A DNA stretch of 64,000 bases from JAOXRU01 sp965247735 (GCA_965247735.1 CBDFHN010000002.1:372001-436000); one strand, 5' to 3'; numbered from the stretch's first letter, positions 45,158 through 54,074 are shown. Notes: generated by a model not told the origin, from the letters alone. A program made the numbers and translations.

Positions 45158-45439
45158 TTATGAGTCGCTCTTGGAAAAGATGCTTACTGCCTTTTTTAAG
45201 ATGTCGCGCTCTATAGTTACATCTCTTAATTCTTTTTTCAAAGCTTTTAATTCTTGGGCTTCTATAGAAAGTACTTTCTTTTTAGAAAAATCTCCAGATC
45301 TTGCTGCAAATTCCCGTCCCCAGCGACAAATCATACCTGGGTTTAATCCATATTCCTCTCCAAGTTGTTTCGGTTTACTTCCAGATTTTAATAGTGATAC
45401 TATCATTACCTTAAACTCGTTATCATGTTTTTTTGCCAT
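45158..45439 (-). CDS. IS3-family OrfA with -1 frameshift site
   Basis: 93 aa with a helix-turn-helix (K-P-K-Q-L-G-E-E-Y-G-L-N-P-G-M-I-C-R-W) and a C-terminal leucine-zipper-like helix (I-E-A-Q-E-L-K-A-L-K-K-E-L-R). An A-AAA-AAG slippery heptamer lies at 45197-45191 (minus strand), in the right phase for programmed -1 frameshifting into orfB. The fused OrfAB is the usual active transposase of this family. Confidence 0.9.
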   Translation of the reverse strand: MAKKHDNEFKVMIVSLLKSGSKPKQLGEEYGLNPGMICRWGREFAARSGDFSKKKVLSIEAQELKALKKELRDVTIERDILKKAVSIFSKSDS

Positions 45440-45483
45440 AATCTAATATATAAATATTATATGGACTCTAAAAAATCGTCACA

Positions 45484-45546
45484 TCAAAGGTAGACACTCC
45501 AACCTTCTCACAGAACCGTACGTGATACTCTTGTATCATACGACTC
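45484..45546 (-). ncRNA. Group II intron 3' remnant (domain V, part of VI)
   Basis: On the minus strand, 45546 to 45513 is a 34-nt hairpin starting GAGUCGUAUG and ending ACGUACGGUUC, the length and shape of group II intron domain V (GAUAC-AAGA-GUAUC tip, lower stem with GUUC end). The expected AGC triad reads AGU here. UGUGAGAAGGUUGG and a short stem follow as in domain VI, then the IS3 end. No reverse transcriptase frame is present nearby, so it is a remnant. Confidence 0.65.
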
Positions 45547-45874
45547 TTGTTATACAAAATTTACCTTATTAACTTCCATATTTCAGCTGCCTATGGTAAA
45601 ACAAATAAGGGGTTTGATACTATTTTCTTAGAAAAAAACGGTAAGCTCATTTTATACTTATTTTTTGAGCTGACAAAAACAAAAAATATGTTTCTGGGTA
45701 ATGATATAATTATCAACAGTAGCAGCAATGCAATTTGCCATACCAAAAATTACGTAGGACTAATATCTCTGAATAACAAAACCCTGTAAGCTTACAATAT
45801 GTTGTGCTTTCAGGGTTTGTTTTGATGTGATAACGACTATGCAAATAGTCTAAACGTATTTACTGCTACTATAG
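45547..45874. other. Intergenic stretch between intron remnant and surface protein
   Basis: About 330 bp. The 80-codon plus-strand frame at 45547-45789 lacks protein-like features and overlaps likely intron-derived DNA. A hairpin lies at 45780-45817, listed separately. Confidence 0.45.
45780..45817. terminator. Strong bidirectional hairpin
   Basis: aaccctgtaagc / gctttcagggtt, 11 of 12 pairs, 14-nt loop, T-rich on both sides (tttgttttg on plus, ttttgtt on minus). On the minus strand it lies 58 bp after the stop of the surface lipoprotein (45875) and is probably its terminator. Confidence 0.65.
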
Positions 45875-47083
45875 CTACTCAGGGCAAGCTCCCCATATAG
45901 GTAGGTTAGCATCGCTAAGTCCTGAATTCGTATGGAAGTTAGAAGGGTATGAAACTATATTAGAAACACACCAACCATTTAAATCTTGGTTAAAGGCAGT
46001 TGCATCTTTAAACATACCATTCATAAATGTAGCAGAAGAAACATTCCAATTACTTAAATCTTGGTTAAAAGAAGTAGCACCAGTAAACATAGAAACCATA
46101 AACCAAACCTTAGCAACATTCCAGTTGCTTATATCTTGATTAAAAGAATTTGCATAAACAAACATGTACCCCATTTGTTCTACTTTACTAGTATCCCAAT
46201 TACTTATATCTTGGTTAAAGGTGTTTGCTTCATAAAACATACTAGACATAGTTGTTACAGCAGAAACATCCCAATTACTTATATCGTCATTAAAAGAAGT
46301 CGCATACATAAATGTACCTGATAAATTAGTAGTCTCACTTAAGTCAGGACTATCTAGGGCTGTTATATTCAAATTTGAACATTCTCTAAAATAATATCCT
46401 TCATTACCTAGTTTTAGATTACCCCACTGGCTTATATCTACTATCATTTCTTTAGAAGGATTTTGTGGATCATTATTATAATGAAAATTAAAGCCATCAA
46501 TAACTCCATTTATCGTAATACTATAAGTTCCTGCATCACTATATAAATGCGATGCATCTTTGCTAGTAATATGTTCTTCTGTACTTCCATCTCCCCAGTC
46601 TACCATAAAATCATATTCGCCGTTACGGTACAAAGGTAATACTACAGTATCACCAGTGGCTACTGTCCATTTAGAGATAAAGGTAGTGTCTGGAGCCACT
46701 GTAATAGTAATATCATAACTGGTAGTAGTAGAACCATCTTGTGCCGTAACGGTAATTGTCATAGTCTCATTATCGACAAAAACAATACCTGTTACATCAC
46801 CATTTTCGGCAACATTACCATGGCTTATAGTAGCGCCTGCACTTATAGCTATAGCGATGTCTTCAGATTCTACCTCGTTGTCATAGTCTAAATATATATT
46901 TATTACAGAATTAGCGTCAAATCTTTCTATTATATCTATATATTGGCCCATAACAGATATAAACTCTATTCTAGCACTGCCATTCATTACTGTTTCCAAT
47001 TCATCGTCACTACAGCTACTAATTAAAAAACAACTAGTTATAATTAAGACTATTGATAATACTTTGTTTGTTATTACTTTCAT
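45875..47083 (-). CDS. Surface lipoprotein with PKD-like domain and DUF285 repeats
   Basis: 402 aa from ATG 47083 (M-K-V-I-T-N-K), preferred over a frame from 47134 since it gives a clean lipobox (L-I-S-S-C-S-D-D). Residues ~35-125 are an Ig-like domain, ~135-210 a PKD-like domain (V-D-W-G-D-G-S-T-E-E-H, D-A-G-T-Y-S-I-T-I). Residues ~255-385 hold five BspA/DUF285 repeats of about 25 residues of the M-F-x-x-A-x-x-F-N-Q-D-I-S-N-W-x-V type. Such proteins are exposed on the cell surface as adhesins or binding proteins. Confidence 0.82.
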   Translation of the reverse strand: MKVITNKVLSIVLIITSCFLISSCSDDELETVMNGSARIEFISVMGQYIDIIERFDANSVINIYLDYDNEVESEDIAIAISAGATISHGNVAENGDVTGIVFVDNETMTITVTAQDGSTTTSYDITITVAPDTTFISKWTVATGDTVVLPLYRNGEYDFMVDWGDGSTEEHITSKDASHLYSDAGTYSITINGVIDGFNFHYNNDPQNPSKEMIVDISQWGNLKLGNEGYYFRECSNLNITALDSPDLSETTNLSGTFMYATSFNDDISNWDVSAVTTMSSMFYEANTFNQDISNWDTSKVEQMGYMFVYANSFNQDISNWNVAKVWFMVSMFTGATSFNQDLSNWNVSSATFMNGMFKDATAFNQDLNGWCVSNIVSYPSNFHTNSGLSDANLPIWGACPE

Positions 47084-47406
47084 GGTTGAGTTGGGTTTAT
47101 TTGAAAACGAAAAATAGTTAGTGTAAGTATACAATCTTACAGGAATAAACCTTATTAATATTTAGTATGAATACTACTAGAAGGTTAAGTTACTCCCGTG
47201 TAGGTATAAAATATTTTTATCCTGATTTTTTTTCATTTAGTCACAATCACAACGTATTCTTTACTTTAAAAGACTTTATAAATAAATTTTCACAAACACA
47301 ATAGAAGTTCTACAAAACCCATAACAAATACAAAACCTATTAGAAAAACCTTGTGAATTTTAGTAAGTAAACGAGTACATGCAATTAATTTTATATGGCA
47401 AAGTTT
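47084..47406. other. Intergenic region without genes
   Basis: About 320 bp, strongly AT-rich. No ORF, repeat or hairpin of note was seen. It should include the promoter for the surface lipoprotein. Confidence 0.4.
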
Positions 47407-48036
47407 TTATTCGCCATATGTTGCGTGGAAAAACTTGGTTATTTTTTGTTCTTCATATCTAATGTCAAATTTCAATATTTCTCCAAAATCAGAAATTACA
47501 GATTTATTGTATCTTCCATTTTTAATACCTTTTAATAACCATGTAGGAAACAACTTTTCCATATCATTAGATTCAATTTTTCTAATTTCTTTTTCCCAAA
47601 AATCTTGTTTAACTAAGTACCAAGTTAAGTAAGGTCTGTATTCATAGACATTGTTTTCATATGGCTTTTTATTTATAAATAACTTAGGACTATTTGTAGA
47701 TTCTTTAATAGATGTTAAAACTGCAATATATAAATCAGTTGAAGGGTTCCATTCTGCTCCAATTGGACCACCACCATTTTGATTGAAAATACTTTCTAAA
47801 GAATCATTCATTAGAATTAATTTAGACTTTTCTTTTAACCAACGATTTATAGTTGAGCTGTCTTTTTCAATCGAATATTTATCATCAAGTTTATAAAAAC
47901 AATACGTTTTTAGCTTTTGCTCAATATTTGGTTTTGTATTTCCTGTTTCTTTTATAATTGTAGCGTTCTCTTTTTTAGTTCTTTGACAAGAAATAAATAC
48001 TACTACTATTAATAAACTTATTAAAGTTGATTTCAT
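47407..48036 (-). CDS. Lipoprotein of unknown function
   Basis: 209 aa with a clear lipobox (V-V-F-I-S-C17-Q). The body has W-L-K-E-K-S-K-L-I-L-M-N-D near 68, P-Y-L-T-W-Y-L-V-K-Q-D-F-W near 133 and P-T-W-L-L-K-G-I near 163. Not recognised. Alone in its unit, next to a tandem repeat. Confidence 0.55.
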   Translation of the reverse strand: MKSTLISLLIVVVFISCQRTKKENATIIKETGNTKPNIEQKLKTYCFYKLDDKYSIEKDSSTINRWLKEKSKLILMNDSLESIFNQNGGGPIGAEWNPSTDLYIAVLTSIKESTNSPKLFINKKPYENNVYEYRPYLTWYLVKQDFWEKEIRKIESNDMEKLFPTWLLKGIKNGRYNKSVISDFGEILKFDIRYEEQKITKFFHATYGE

Positions 48037-48228
48037 TTTTTTGATTAATGCAAATTAGCAGCAAACCGTACTATCACGTTTACCACCACCACATTGCATC
48101 CCAAATATAAAAAACATACAGATAATATTCATAAAAACATTAAAACACCATCACAAACCTTACAATTACAATCAAAATACTAATAGGTCCATTCCTAAAA
48201 TACAAGTTTAAAAGAAAAACCACTGGAG

Positions 48229-48462
48229 TAATAATTCTAGTTGCTAGAGCAACAATACTAGTATCCTTGGTAATAATTCTAGTTGCTGGAACAATAATAC
48301 TAGTATACTTGACAATAATTCTAGTTGCTGGAACAACAATACTAGTATCTTTGGCAATAATTCTAGTTGCTGGAACAACAATACTAGTATCCTTGCCAAT
48401 AATTCTAGTTGCCAGAGCAACAATATTAGTATCCTTGACAATAATTCAAGTTCTATGAGCAA
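48229..48462. repeat. 42-bp tandem repeat, about 5.5 copies
   Basis: Units of aataattctagttgctggaa + caacaatactagtatccttgrc, 42 bp each, beginning near 48229, 48271, 48313, 48355 and 48397 with a partial sixth. The ctagttg and caa…actag arms are partly complementary. Since 42 is a multiple of three, open frames run through on both strands (L-L-x-R-I-L-V-L-L-F-Q-Q-L-E repeats), but this is expected from periodicity and I do not call a gene. Confidence 0.9.
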
Positions 48463-48511
48463 TAATTAAAACTGTATAGCTAAAACTAAAACCGTAGTTT
48501 ATGGTACTGCA

Positions 48512-50023
48512 CTAGCCTATTCCACCAAATTTAATCCCTGTAAGTTCTGCCATATCTTTTTTCCAAGTGGTAATGTCATTGGTATTAAATTTATTAAGAT
48601 GGTTATGACCACAAGCCCTTGCCATAACTTTCATTAGCTCGGTAGAAGCGCTAAAAAAATTATAAAGTTGTTTTGCAGATTTATCAATATCAATTAATTT
48701 TCGCAATTCAGGTTTTTGAGTAGCAATTCCAGCAGGACAGTTATTAGTATTACACATTCTTGCAGCAACACAGCCAATAGATTGTAAGGCAGAATTAGAC
48801 ACTGCAATACCATCAGCTCCCAAAGCCATTGCTTTTATAAAATCATCAGGCACTCTTATACCTCCTGTAATAATAAGGCTAACATCCTTTCTGTTTATTT
48901 TATCCAAATAATGACGAGCTCTTGCCAATGCAGGTATAGTGGGTACAGAGATATTGTTTCTGAAAATTAATGGAGCAGCTCCTGTTCCACCTCCTCTTCC
49001 ATCCAATATTATATAATCGGCACTTGCATCTAAAGCAAATTGTATATCTTTTTCAATATGATTAGCAGACAATTTAAAACCAATAGGAATGCCACCAGTA
49101 ATATCTCGTACTTTATTGGCAAAGTTTTTATAATCTTCTGGTGTATGCAAATCATCAAAAGTAGGTGGAGATACGGCTGCTGTACCTTCCTTTAATTTTC
49201 GAACTTCTGCAATCTTTCCAATAACTTTATTTCCAGACAAATGCCCTCCAGTACCAGTTTTAGCACCCTGCCCTCCTTTAAAATGAAAAGCTTGAACCCG
49301 TTTTAGTTTTTCCCATTCAAAGCCAAATTTAGCTGATGCATATTCATAAAAATACTTGCTGTTCTCCTCCTGTTCGTCATCCAGCATTCCCCCTTCACCA
49401 GAACAAATTCCAGTTCCTGCTAATTCTGCACCTTTAGATAATGCAATTTTTGATTCTTCAGATAATGCACCAAAACTCATATCGGACACAAATAATGGTA
49501 TCGCTAATTTTAGTGGCTTTTTTGCATTAGGACCGATTATTAATTCCGAACCAACAGCAACATCTTCCATTAAGGGTTTTGTAGCCATTTGTGCAGCTAA
49601 CAATTGTATGTTTTTCCATTGTGGTAATTCTGGAATTGGAACACCCATTGCTCCCATCTCACCATGGCGTCCCGTTTTGGATAAACCATCTTTTGCCAGT
49701 GCTTTTATATAGGCTATTGTAGGTTCTTCGGTGGTAACACCAGAACTTGAAGCCTTAGAAGTGGTTTTATTGGTATCTCCCTCTTTAAGTGTGGCATGTG
49801 TACCATCACAATACGGAATGTTTTTGCTTTGCTTACACATACATAAGTATGCTGTTCCTGCTTCTTCTGCTACAAATGGTAAGGGCTTAAAAGGTGTAGT
49901 TCTATGCGAACCATCACAAAAAGGTTGCCCTTTTGATTCGCCACAGGCACAAAAATATTTTTCTTCTCCTTTTTTTAATTCTACTGCAATTGGTTTTCTT
50001 CCTGCTATTTTTGGTGTGCTCAT
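48512..50023 (-). CDS. FMN-binding glutamate synthase-family protein with two CDGSH motifs
   Basis: 503 aa. The N-terminal 85 residues hold two CDGSH-type iron-sulfur motifs (C-A-C-G-E-S-K-G-Q-P-F-C-D-G-S-H and C-M-C-K-Q-S-K-N-I-P-Y-C-D-G-T-H), each expected to bind a 2Fe-2S cluster. The rest (~105-503) is the FMN domain of GltB: K-L-A-I-P-L-F-V-S-D-M-S-F-G-A-L near 170, D-G-R-G-G-G-T-G-A-A-P near 343, and the 3Fe-4S motif R-M-C-N-T-N-N-C-P-A-G-I-A-T-Q near 430. There is no glutaminase domain, so ammonia or another acceptor chemistry is likely; the fusion suggests in-protein electron transfer. Confidence 0.88.
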   Translation of the reverse strand: MSTPKIAGRKPIAVELKKGEEKYFCACGESKGQPFCDGSHRTTPFKPLPFVAEEAGTAYLCMCKQSKNIPYCDGTHATLKEGDTNKTTSKASSSGVTTEEPTIAYIKALAKDGLSKTGRHGEMGAMGVPIPELPQWKNIQLLAAQMATKPLMEDVAVGSELIIGPNAKKPLKLAIPLFVSDMSFGALSEESKIALSKGAELAGTGICSGEGGMLDDEQEENSKYFYEYASAKFGFEWEKLKRVQAFHFKGGQGAKTGTGGHLSGNKVIGKIAEVRKLKEGTAAVSPPTFDDLHTPEDYKNFANKVRDITGGIPIGFKLSANHIEKDIQFALDASADYIILDGRGGGTGAAPLIFRNNISVPTIPALARARHYLDKINRKDVSLIITGGIRVPDDFIKAMALGADGIAVSNSALQSIGCVAARMCNTNNCPAGIATQKPELRKLIDIDKSAKQLYNFFSASTELMKVMARACGHNHLNKFNTNDITTWKKDMAELTGIKFGGIG

Positions 50024-50366
50024 ATTTTATATATTATAATGATGTACAACAGAAGTCTGGGCAAAAAACTCTATTTTTATTTAAATATAGGCAAATAAGA
50101 GAAGATAGGCTTGTTAGCACTGGTTTTTATTTCATTTTGGTGGTTTTCTAATGTTACAGATATCATTATATATTTTTAGTGTTTTTGTTCCATCATGCAA
50201 TTCAGACTAACTTTTGTATTGAAAATTACTTTTCTTTTCTTTAATTCTATTCGATTTTTATTGTTACACTAAAATCATGATTGGCAGAACAGACTAAGCA
50301 TCTTAAAAAGAAATAACAGAATACAATTTAATACCTTAAATTTGAGTACTACATTTTTTATTTTCA
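50024..50366. other. Divergent intergenic region
   Basis: About 340 bp between the CDGSH-GltB gene (minus) and the TPR-LytTR gene (plus). AT-rich; no gene, repeat or strong hairpin seen. Confidence 0.4.
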
Positions 50367-52113
50367 ATGACAAAAATTTTAATCTTACCGTATAGAATAG
50401 ACCAGTCAATAAATGATTTAGAGTATTTATCAGAAGGTATTTTTGAAGAACTTACCCAGTTAATTTCTTCAAAGTCTACTATAACAACAACGTCAAGGTC
50501 AACTAGTATGTACCTTCTAAACAACCCAAAGGCAACTATTGAAATTAAAAACACTTATGCAATTGATTATTTTGTTGAAGGACGAATAAAAAAGAAACAA
50601 GGTGTATATTACATTTCCACCCATCTTTTTAAAACAACAAATGAAGAATTAGTATTAAATGAATCTGTGGTTTTTGATATGGATAAATGGACAACACCAT
50701 TAAATGCTATCGCAAATAATATTATTAAAGTCATTAATGGTAAAAACCTAGATCTAGAAGAAACCCAAACCGATAATACAAAAGCTCGTGAATATTACTT
50801 AAGAGGTATTTATCATTGGCACAGATATACCCATTCCGAAATGTTATTGTCTATAAAATTCTTCAAAAAGTCTATCAAAGAAAATAAATCCTTTGCACTA
50901 TCACATGCTGCCTTAGCAGATTCTTATTCGGTAATTGGTGCTATGGCATATGAAGAACCTATCCAAGCATTTAAATTGGCGCAAACCTATGTAAACAATG
51001 CCTTGTTATTAAATAACAAACGCTCAGACTCCTATGTCTCAGCTGCATTTGTAAACATTTATTACAACAGAAATTTTCCGCAGGCAAAGGTTAATCTCGA
51101 ACAAGCGTTAAAACTGAATATCAATAATGTAAAAGCACATCATGTTTTTGCTATGTATTATATCCATAAAGGCGATTTTATACAAGCTGAAAAACATTCA
51201 GCAATCACCATTAAGTTAGAACCTTTGGCATTACAGTATGATAATTCGGATTCAAATTTATTTAAAAAAATATCAACATGCGCTAGATTATATAAGTGAA
51301 GCTATAACTATTGATTTACAGTCTGCCCATGCATTAAGAGAATATAATGCCTATGCAAATTTACTGGTTGGCAATTTAGAAACTGCGATAGAAGATTTTA
51401 AAAGCAATTTAGCGCATAATCCGAGTAATCCTATGGCTATGGCACATTTATCTTATGCCTATGCTAAAGCAAATTTCCCTCTAGAAAGCCGAACCGTTGA
51501 ACAGGGTATTTATAAACTCAATACAAAAAAAGATACTGGTATTATTGCTTATGCTTTGGCTATTGTTAAAATTGGTCAGTTAGATTATAAAGCCTTTTTT
51601 AAACATTCAGAAAAAGCAATTCAATTGGGCATTGGTATATTTCCAGCAGAGTTAAAATGCAACCCTATTTTTTCCGAAGTCAGAAACGATGTTCGTTTTC
51701 AAAGAATACTTAAGAAATGTAATCTTTCAGATGAAATAACTTCCTTTCAAAAAAACAGAAAACTAGCATCTATTATAAATATAACCACTAATACTGCTGA
51801 AATACTTGCTGTAGATCCACAAGACATATCATTTGTTCAAGCAAGTGATAACTACTGTACTGTACATTGGTACGATTCGGGAATTCTGAAAAACAAAATG
51901 CTAAGGCAAACACTAAAAAATATAGAAACGCAATTACTTCCCTTTAAAAATATAGTGCGTTGCCATAAAACCTTTATGGTTAATCTTAACCAGGAACTCA
52001 TGATAACGGGTAATGCAAGGGCCTATTTTATTGAAAATAAGACCCTACCGATTCGTATTCCAATATCAAGAGCCAAAAGTAAAGCTATCCTAGATTTAGT
52101 AGCTAAAAATTAG
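50367..52113 (+). pseudogene. TPR-LytTR transcription regulator split by a frameshift
   Basis: Two overlapping frames (50367-51299, 310 aa; 51238-52113) form one regulator. The first has a TolB/FlgO-like start (I-L-P-Y-R-I-D-Q … F-V-E-G-R-I-K-K) and TPR helices from ~140; the second continues with TPRs (Y-Q-H-A-L-D-Y-I-S-E-A-I-T-I-D) and ends in a LytTR DNA-binding domain (~190-291 of the second frame: V-D-P-Q-D-I-S-F-V-Q-A-S-D-N-Y-C-T-V-H-W, F-K-N-I-V-R-C-H-K-T-F-M-V-N). The frames meet at an A7 run, 51264-51270; with six A's the protein would be continuous, about 582 aa. It may be a recent mutation, a phase-variable tract or corrected by slippage. Confidence 0.75.
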
Positions 52114-52280
52114 GAAACATATGTTGTAACGGTTATTGAAAGAATATCCCATTCACCACATATGTCCCATTCACCACATTTATACAGCTAAACAAGCTCC
52201 AACTTTCCCATTTGCGTCATAATAAAATACAAAAGACTTCTCGTTTTTATGTTTGCTTCATAATTATAAAAAAGATTATT

Positions 52281-53087
52281 ATGATGTATTTAAAATTGAA
52301 AACAGTAAAAAACACATTTCTAGCAATGGCTCTAGGTATAGTAGCTATCGCTTCTGCAAACAGTATTATTCATTTGGAAAAAAAACCAGTTGGAACAAGT
52401 CCATTAGAGAACCCTGTAAAAAGTACAGGTATCGTTTTTAAATCTGGTAAAATTATAGAAATTGCTTATGCTACTATTGAAGGTGGCAAAGAAGCAAAAC
52501 TTGGGAAAGACTATTTTTCTAAAATTCTACCTATTGCTGCAAAGTACGGAGGCAAAATGTTAGGAAGCCTACAAGTAACTGCTGTTGTAGATGGCGAAGT
52601 AGCTCCACAAATGATAGCCATTTTTGAATGGCCAAATATTGAAGCCAGAGATCAATTATTGGCAGATCGCAAAGCAAAAAAACTATTTCCAATTAGAGAC
52701 GCCATTTTAACCTCCATTAAATTAGCCTATTTTACTGTAGAAAAAGATGTTACAGTAACATTTAGAGAAGACAAAACATATGAGTTTTTTAATGCCTGGT
52801 TAACCCCAGAGGCTGGAAAATTATTGCCTCAATATTTCGAGAAATCGGCAGCACCAAAAAAGAAATATGGCCCTATAAATTTTGTAGCAAGCCTTAAACC
52901 TGTTAAAGGATTAACTGCTGCAGACTATCTTCTTCAACCACATATGGCAGGTATTGTAGAATGGAATAATACCAATGCCTATTACGGATTAATGGCAGAT
53001 CCTGAATTTAAGAAGGTAGCTCCTTTATTGAAAAAATCGGTAACTCGATTAGATGGAATACATGCAAAGTTTAATTTTCCTCAATAA
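52281..53087 (+). CDS. Secreted protein with two DUF1330-like (ferredoxin-fold) domains
   Basis: 268 aa from ATG 52281 (M-M-Y-L-K-L-K), preferred over 52212 because a signal peptide (ending near A-I-A-S-A-N) follows directly. Two related alpha/beta modules: ~50-155 (Y-A-T-I-E-G-G-K-E-A, I-A-A-K-Y-G-G-K-M-L-G-S, I-A-I-F-E-W-P-N) and ~160-265 (Y-E-F-F-N-A-W-L-T-P, I-N-F-V-A-S-L-K-P, A-G-I-V-E-W-N-N). These match DUF1330-type dimeric alpha-beta barrels. It follows the LytTR regulator by 168 bp, making it a possible target. Confidence 0.65.
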   Translation: MMYLKLKTVKNTFLAMALGIVAIASANSIIHLEKKPVGTSPLENPVKSTGIVFKSGKIIEIAYATIEGGKEAKLGKDYFSKILPIAAKYGGKMLGSLQVTAVVDGEVAPQMIAIFEWPNIEARDQLLADRKAKKLFPIRDAILTSIKLAYFTVEKDVTVTFREDKTYEFFNAWLTPEAGKLLPQYFEKSAAPKKKYGPINFVASLKPVKGLTAADYLLQPHMAGIVEWNNTNAYYGLMADPEFKKVAPLLKKSVTRLDGIHAKFNFPQ

Positions 53088-53290
53088 GATATAAAAAGAA
53101 TAGGGTTGGTGTTTTTGATGTCAACCTTATTTTATCATCTTTAAATCTGAAAATAAATCTTGTAATCATTATTATTAATGTGGTTATTATCAGGTAATTA
53201 AAAATATTTGTCTTAAGTTCCGATTCTAATTTGATAAAAGAAGTAAAAGTTAAAATTTTACCAATTTTCATGAAATTTGGAGAATAAAAC
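53088..53290. other. Intergenic region with probable terminator
   Basis: A hairpin at about 53102-53128 (agggttg / caacctt, then attttat) lies 15 bp after the DUF1330-like stop and probably ends that transcript. The rest is AT-rich without genes. Confidence 0.5.
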
Positions 53291-53312
53291 TATCTTTGTA
53301 CCGACTGGTCTA
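53291..53312 (+). promoter_or_regulatory. TAnnTTTG promoter box with overlapping NemR-like operator
   Basis: TATCTTTG at 53291-53298 is a perfect Bacteroidota -7 box. At 53297-53312 follows TGTACC-GACT-GGTCTA, an imperfect palindrome with halves facing each other around GACT. Two more sites of the same type occur at 53990-54005 and 54016-54021. Placement at the likely start of transcription suits repression of the TetR gene by its own product. Confidence 0.6.
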
Positions 53313-53404
53313 ATAAGATGAGGTTAAACAGAAAAAACTAATAAAAAGTTGAAGCGAGAATATTGCAGCTGCTTTCAATTCAGTTTTAGAGTAGAAAAAT
53401 TAAA

Positions 53405-53971
53405 ATGACTAAAGAAAAAGCGTTAACGGCAGGATTGGAACTTTTTTCACAAAAGGGATATAGCAATGTAGGCTTGGCAGAAATTTTAAAAACTGCTGAG
53501 ATTCCAAAGGGATCATTCTATCATCATTTTAAGAGTAAAGAAGAATTCGCTATTCAAGTTTTAGAAAAATATTCAAGCTGTGGTTTAATTAAATTTAAGG
53601 AACTTCTCTTAAATAGAAAAGAACTATCTCCTAAAGAACGTATAAAAACATTTTATAAAGACAAAGCTAATGAGTTTGAACAAAAGAAATTCGTAAAAGG
53701 CTGTTTGTTAGGCGATAGCTGTTCTGAAGGTGGTGTGAGTAACGAATTTAAATCTTTTGTTGATGAGCAATTAGGACTTTGGCAATCTACCATCGAACAT
53801 TGTTTAGATGAAGGAAACCAGAATAACCCAATGCCAAGCAAATTGGATACTAAAGTATTGGCTTCTGTAATTCTAAATGGATGGGAAGGCGCATTATCAA
53901 GAATGAAATCAAGTAAAAACAGACAACCACTAGACGACTTTATTCAAAGTTTAGATGTCCTATTAGTCTAA
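53405..53971 (+). CDS. TetR-family repressor, NemR-like
   Basis: 188 aa. N-terminal helix-turn-helix (~1-45: G-L-A-E-I-L-K-T-A-E-I-P-K-G-S-F-Y-H-H-F-K-S-K). The ligand domain has K-G-C-L-L-G-D-S near 98-105, the position of the redox-active cysteine region in NemR (G-C-L-L-G-N). E. coli NemR senses electrophiles and bleach and controls the old yellow enzyme NemA; an OYE gene lies 0.9 kb downstream here. Three TAGACC-type sites around its own promoter and the SDR promoter fit autorepression and control of the cluster. The NemR label is by motif and context. Confidence 0.75.
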   Translation: MTKEKALTAGLELFSQKGYSNVGLAEILKTAEIPKGSFYHHFKSKEEFAIQVLEKYSSCGLIKFKELLLNRKELSPKERIKTFYKDKANEFEQKKFVKGCLLGDSCSEGGVSNEFKSFVDEQLGLWQSTIEHCLDEGNQNNPMPSKLDTKVLASVILNGWEGALSRMKSSKNRQPLDDFIQSLDVLLV

Positions 53972-53989
53972 AAAAATTTCAACAAAAAC

Positions 53990-54031
53990 TAAACCGACTA
54001 GTCTAATATTATTGTTAGACCGACAAAATGG
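53990..54031 (+). promoter_or_regulatory. Operator pair upstream of SDR-OYE genes
   Basis: TAAACC-GACT-AGTCTA at 53990-54005 and a TAGACC-GACA half-site at 54016-54025 flank a TATTATTG box (7 of 8 match to TAnnTTTG) at 54007-54014. The half-site follows the box by one base, the same geometry as at 53291. Probably the promoter of the SDR-OYE-RidA-DUF6503 transcript under the TetR protein. Confidence 0.55.
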
Positions 54032-54074
54032 AATTGAAAATCAAAAGAATTATCATTACAAAACACAAAAAAAG

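Larger units (their letters stand above)
44263..45483 (-). mobile_element. IS3-family insertion sequence
   Basis: About 1.22 kb, minus-strand orientation, with orfA and orfB overlapping in different frames. The ends carry imperfect inverted repeats: tgtgactaatttt at 44263 and the complement of aaaaaatcgtcaca ending at 45483. No matching target duplication was found (att before, tca after), so the ends are provisional or the flanks have been rearranged. Confidence 0.85.

Noticed and set aside
44263..45483. Target-site duplication of the IS3 element
   Set aside because: The three bases on each side (att and tca) do not match, and shifting the ends by 1-2 bases does not help.
45547..45789. 80-aa plus-strand frame after the IS3 element
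   Set aside because: Lies over likely intron-remnant DNA, has no recognisable domain and no downstream partner.
48244..48462. Leucine-rich repeat-like frames on both strands
   Set aside because: Open frames on both strands follow from the 42-bp periodicity; no start signal or conserved function is visible.
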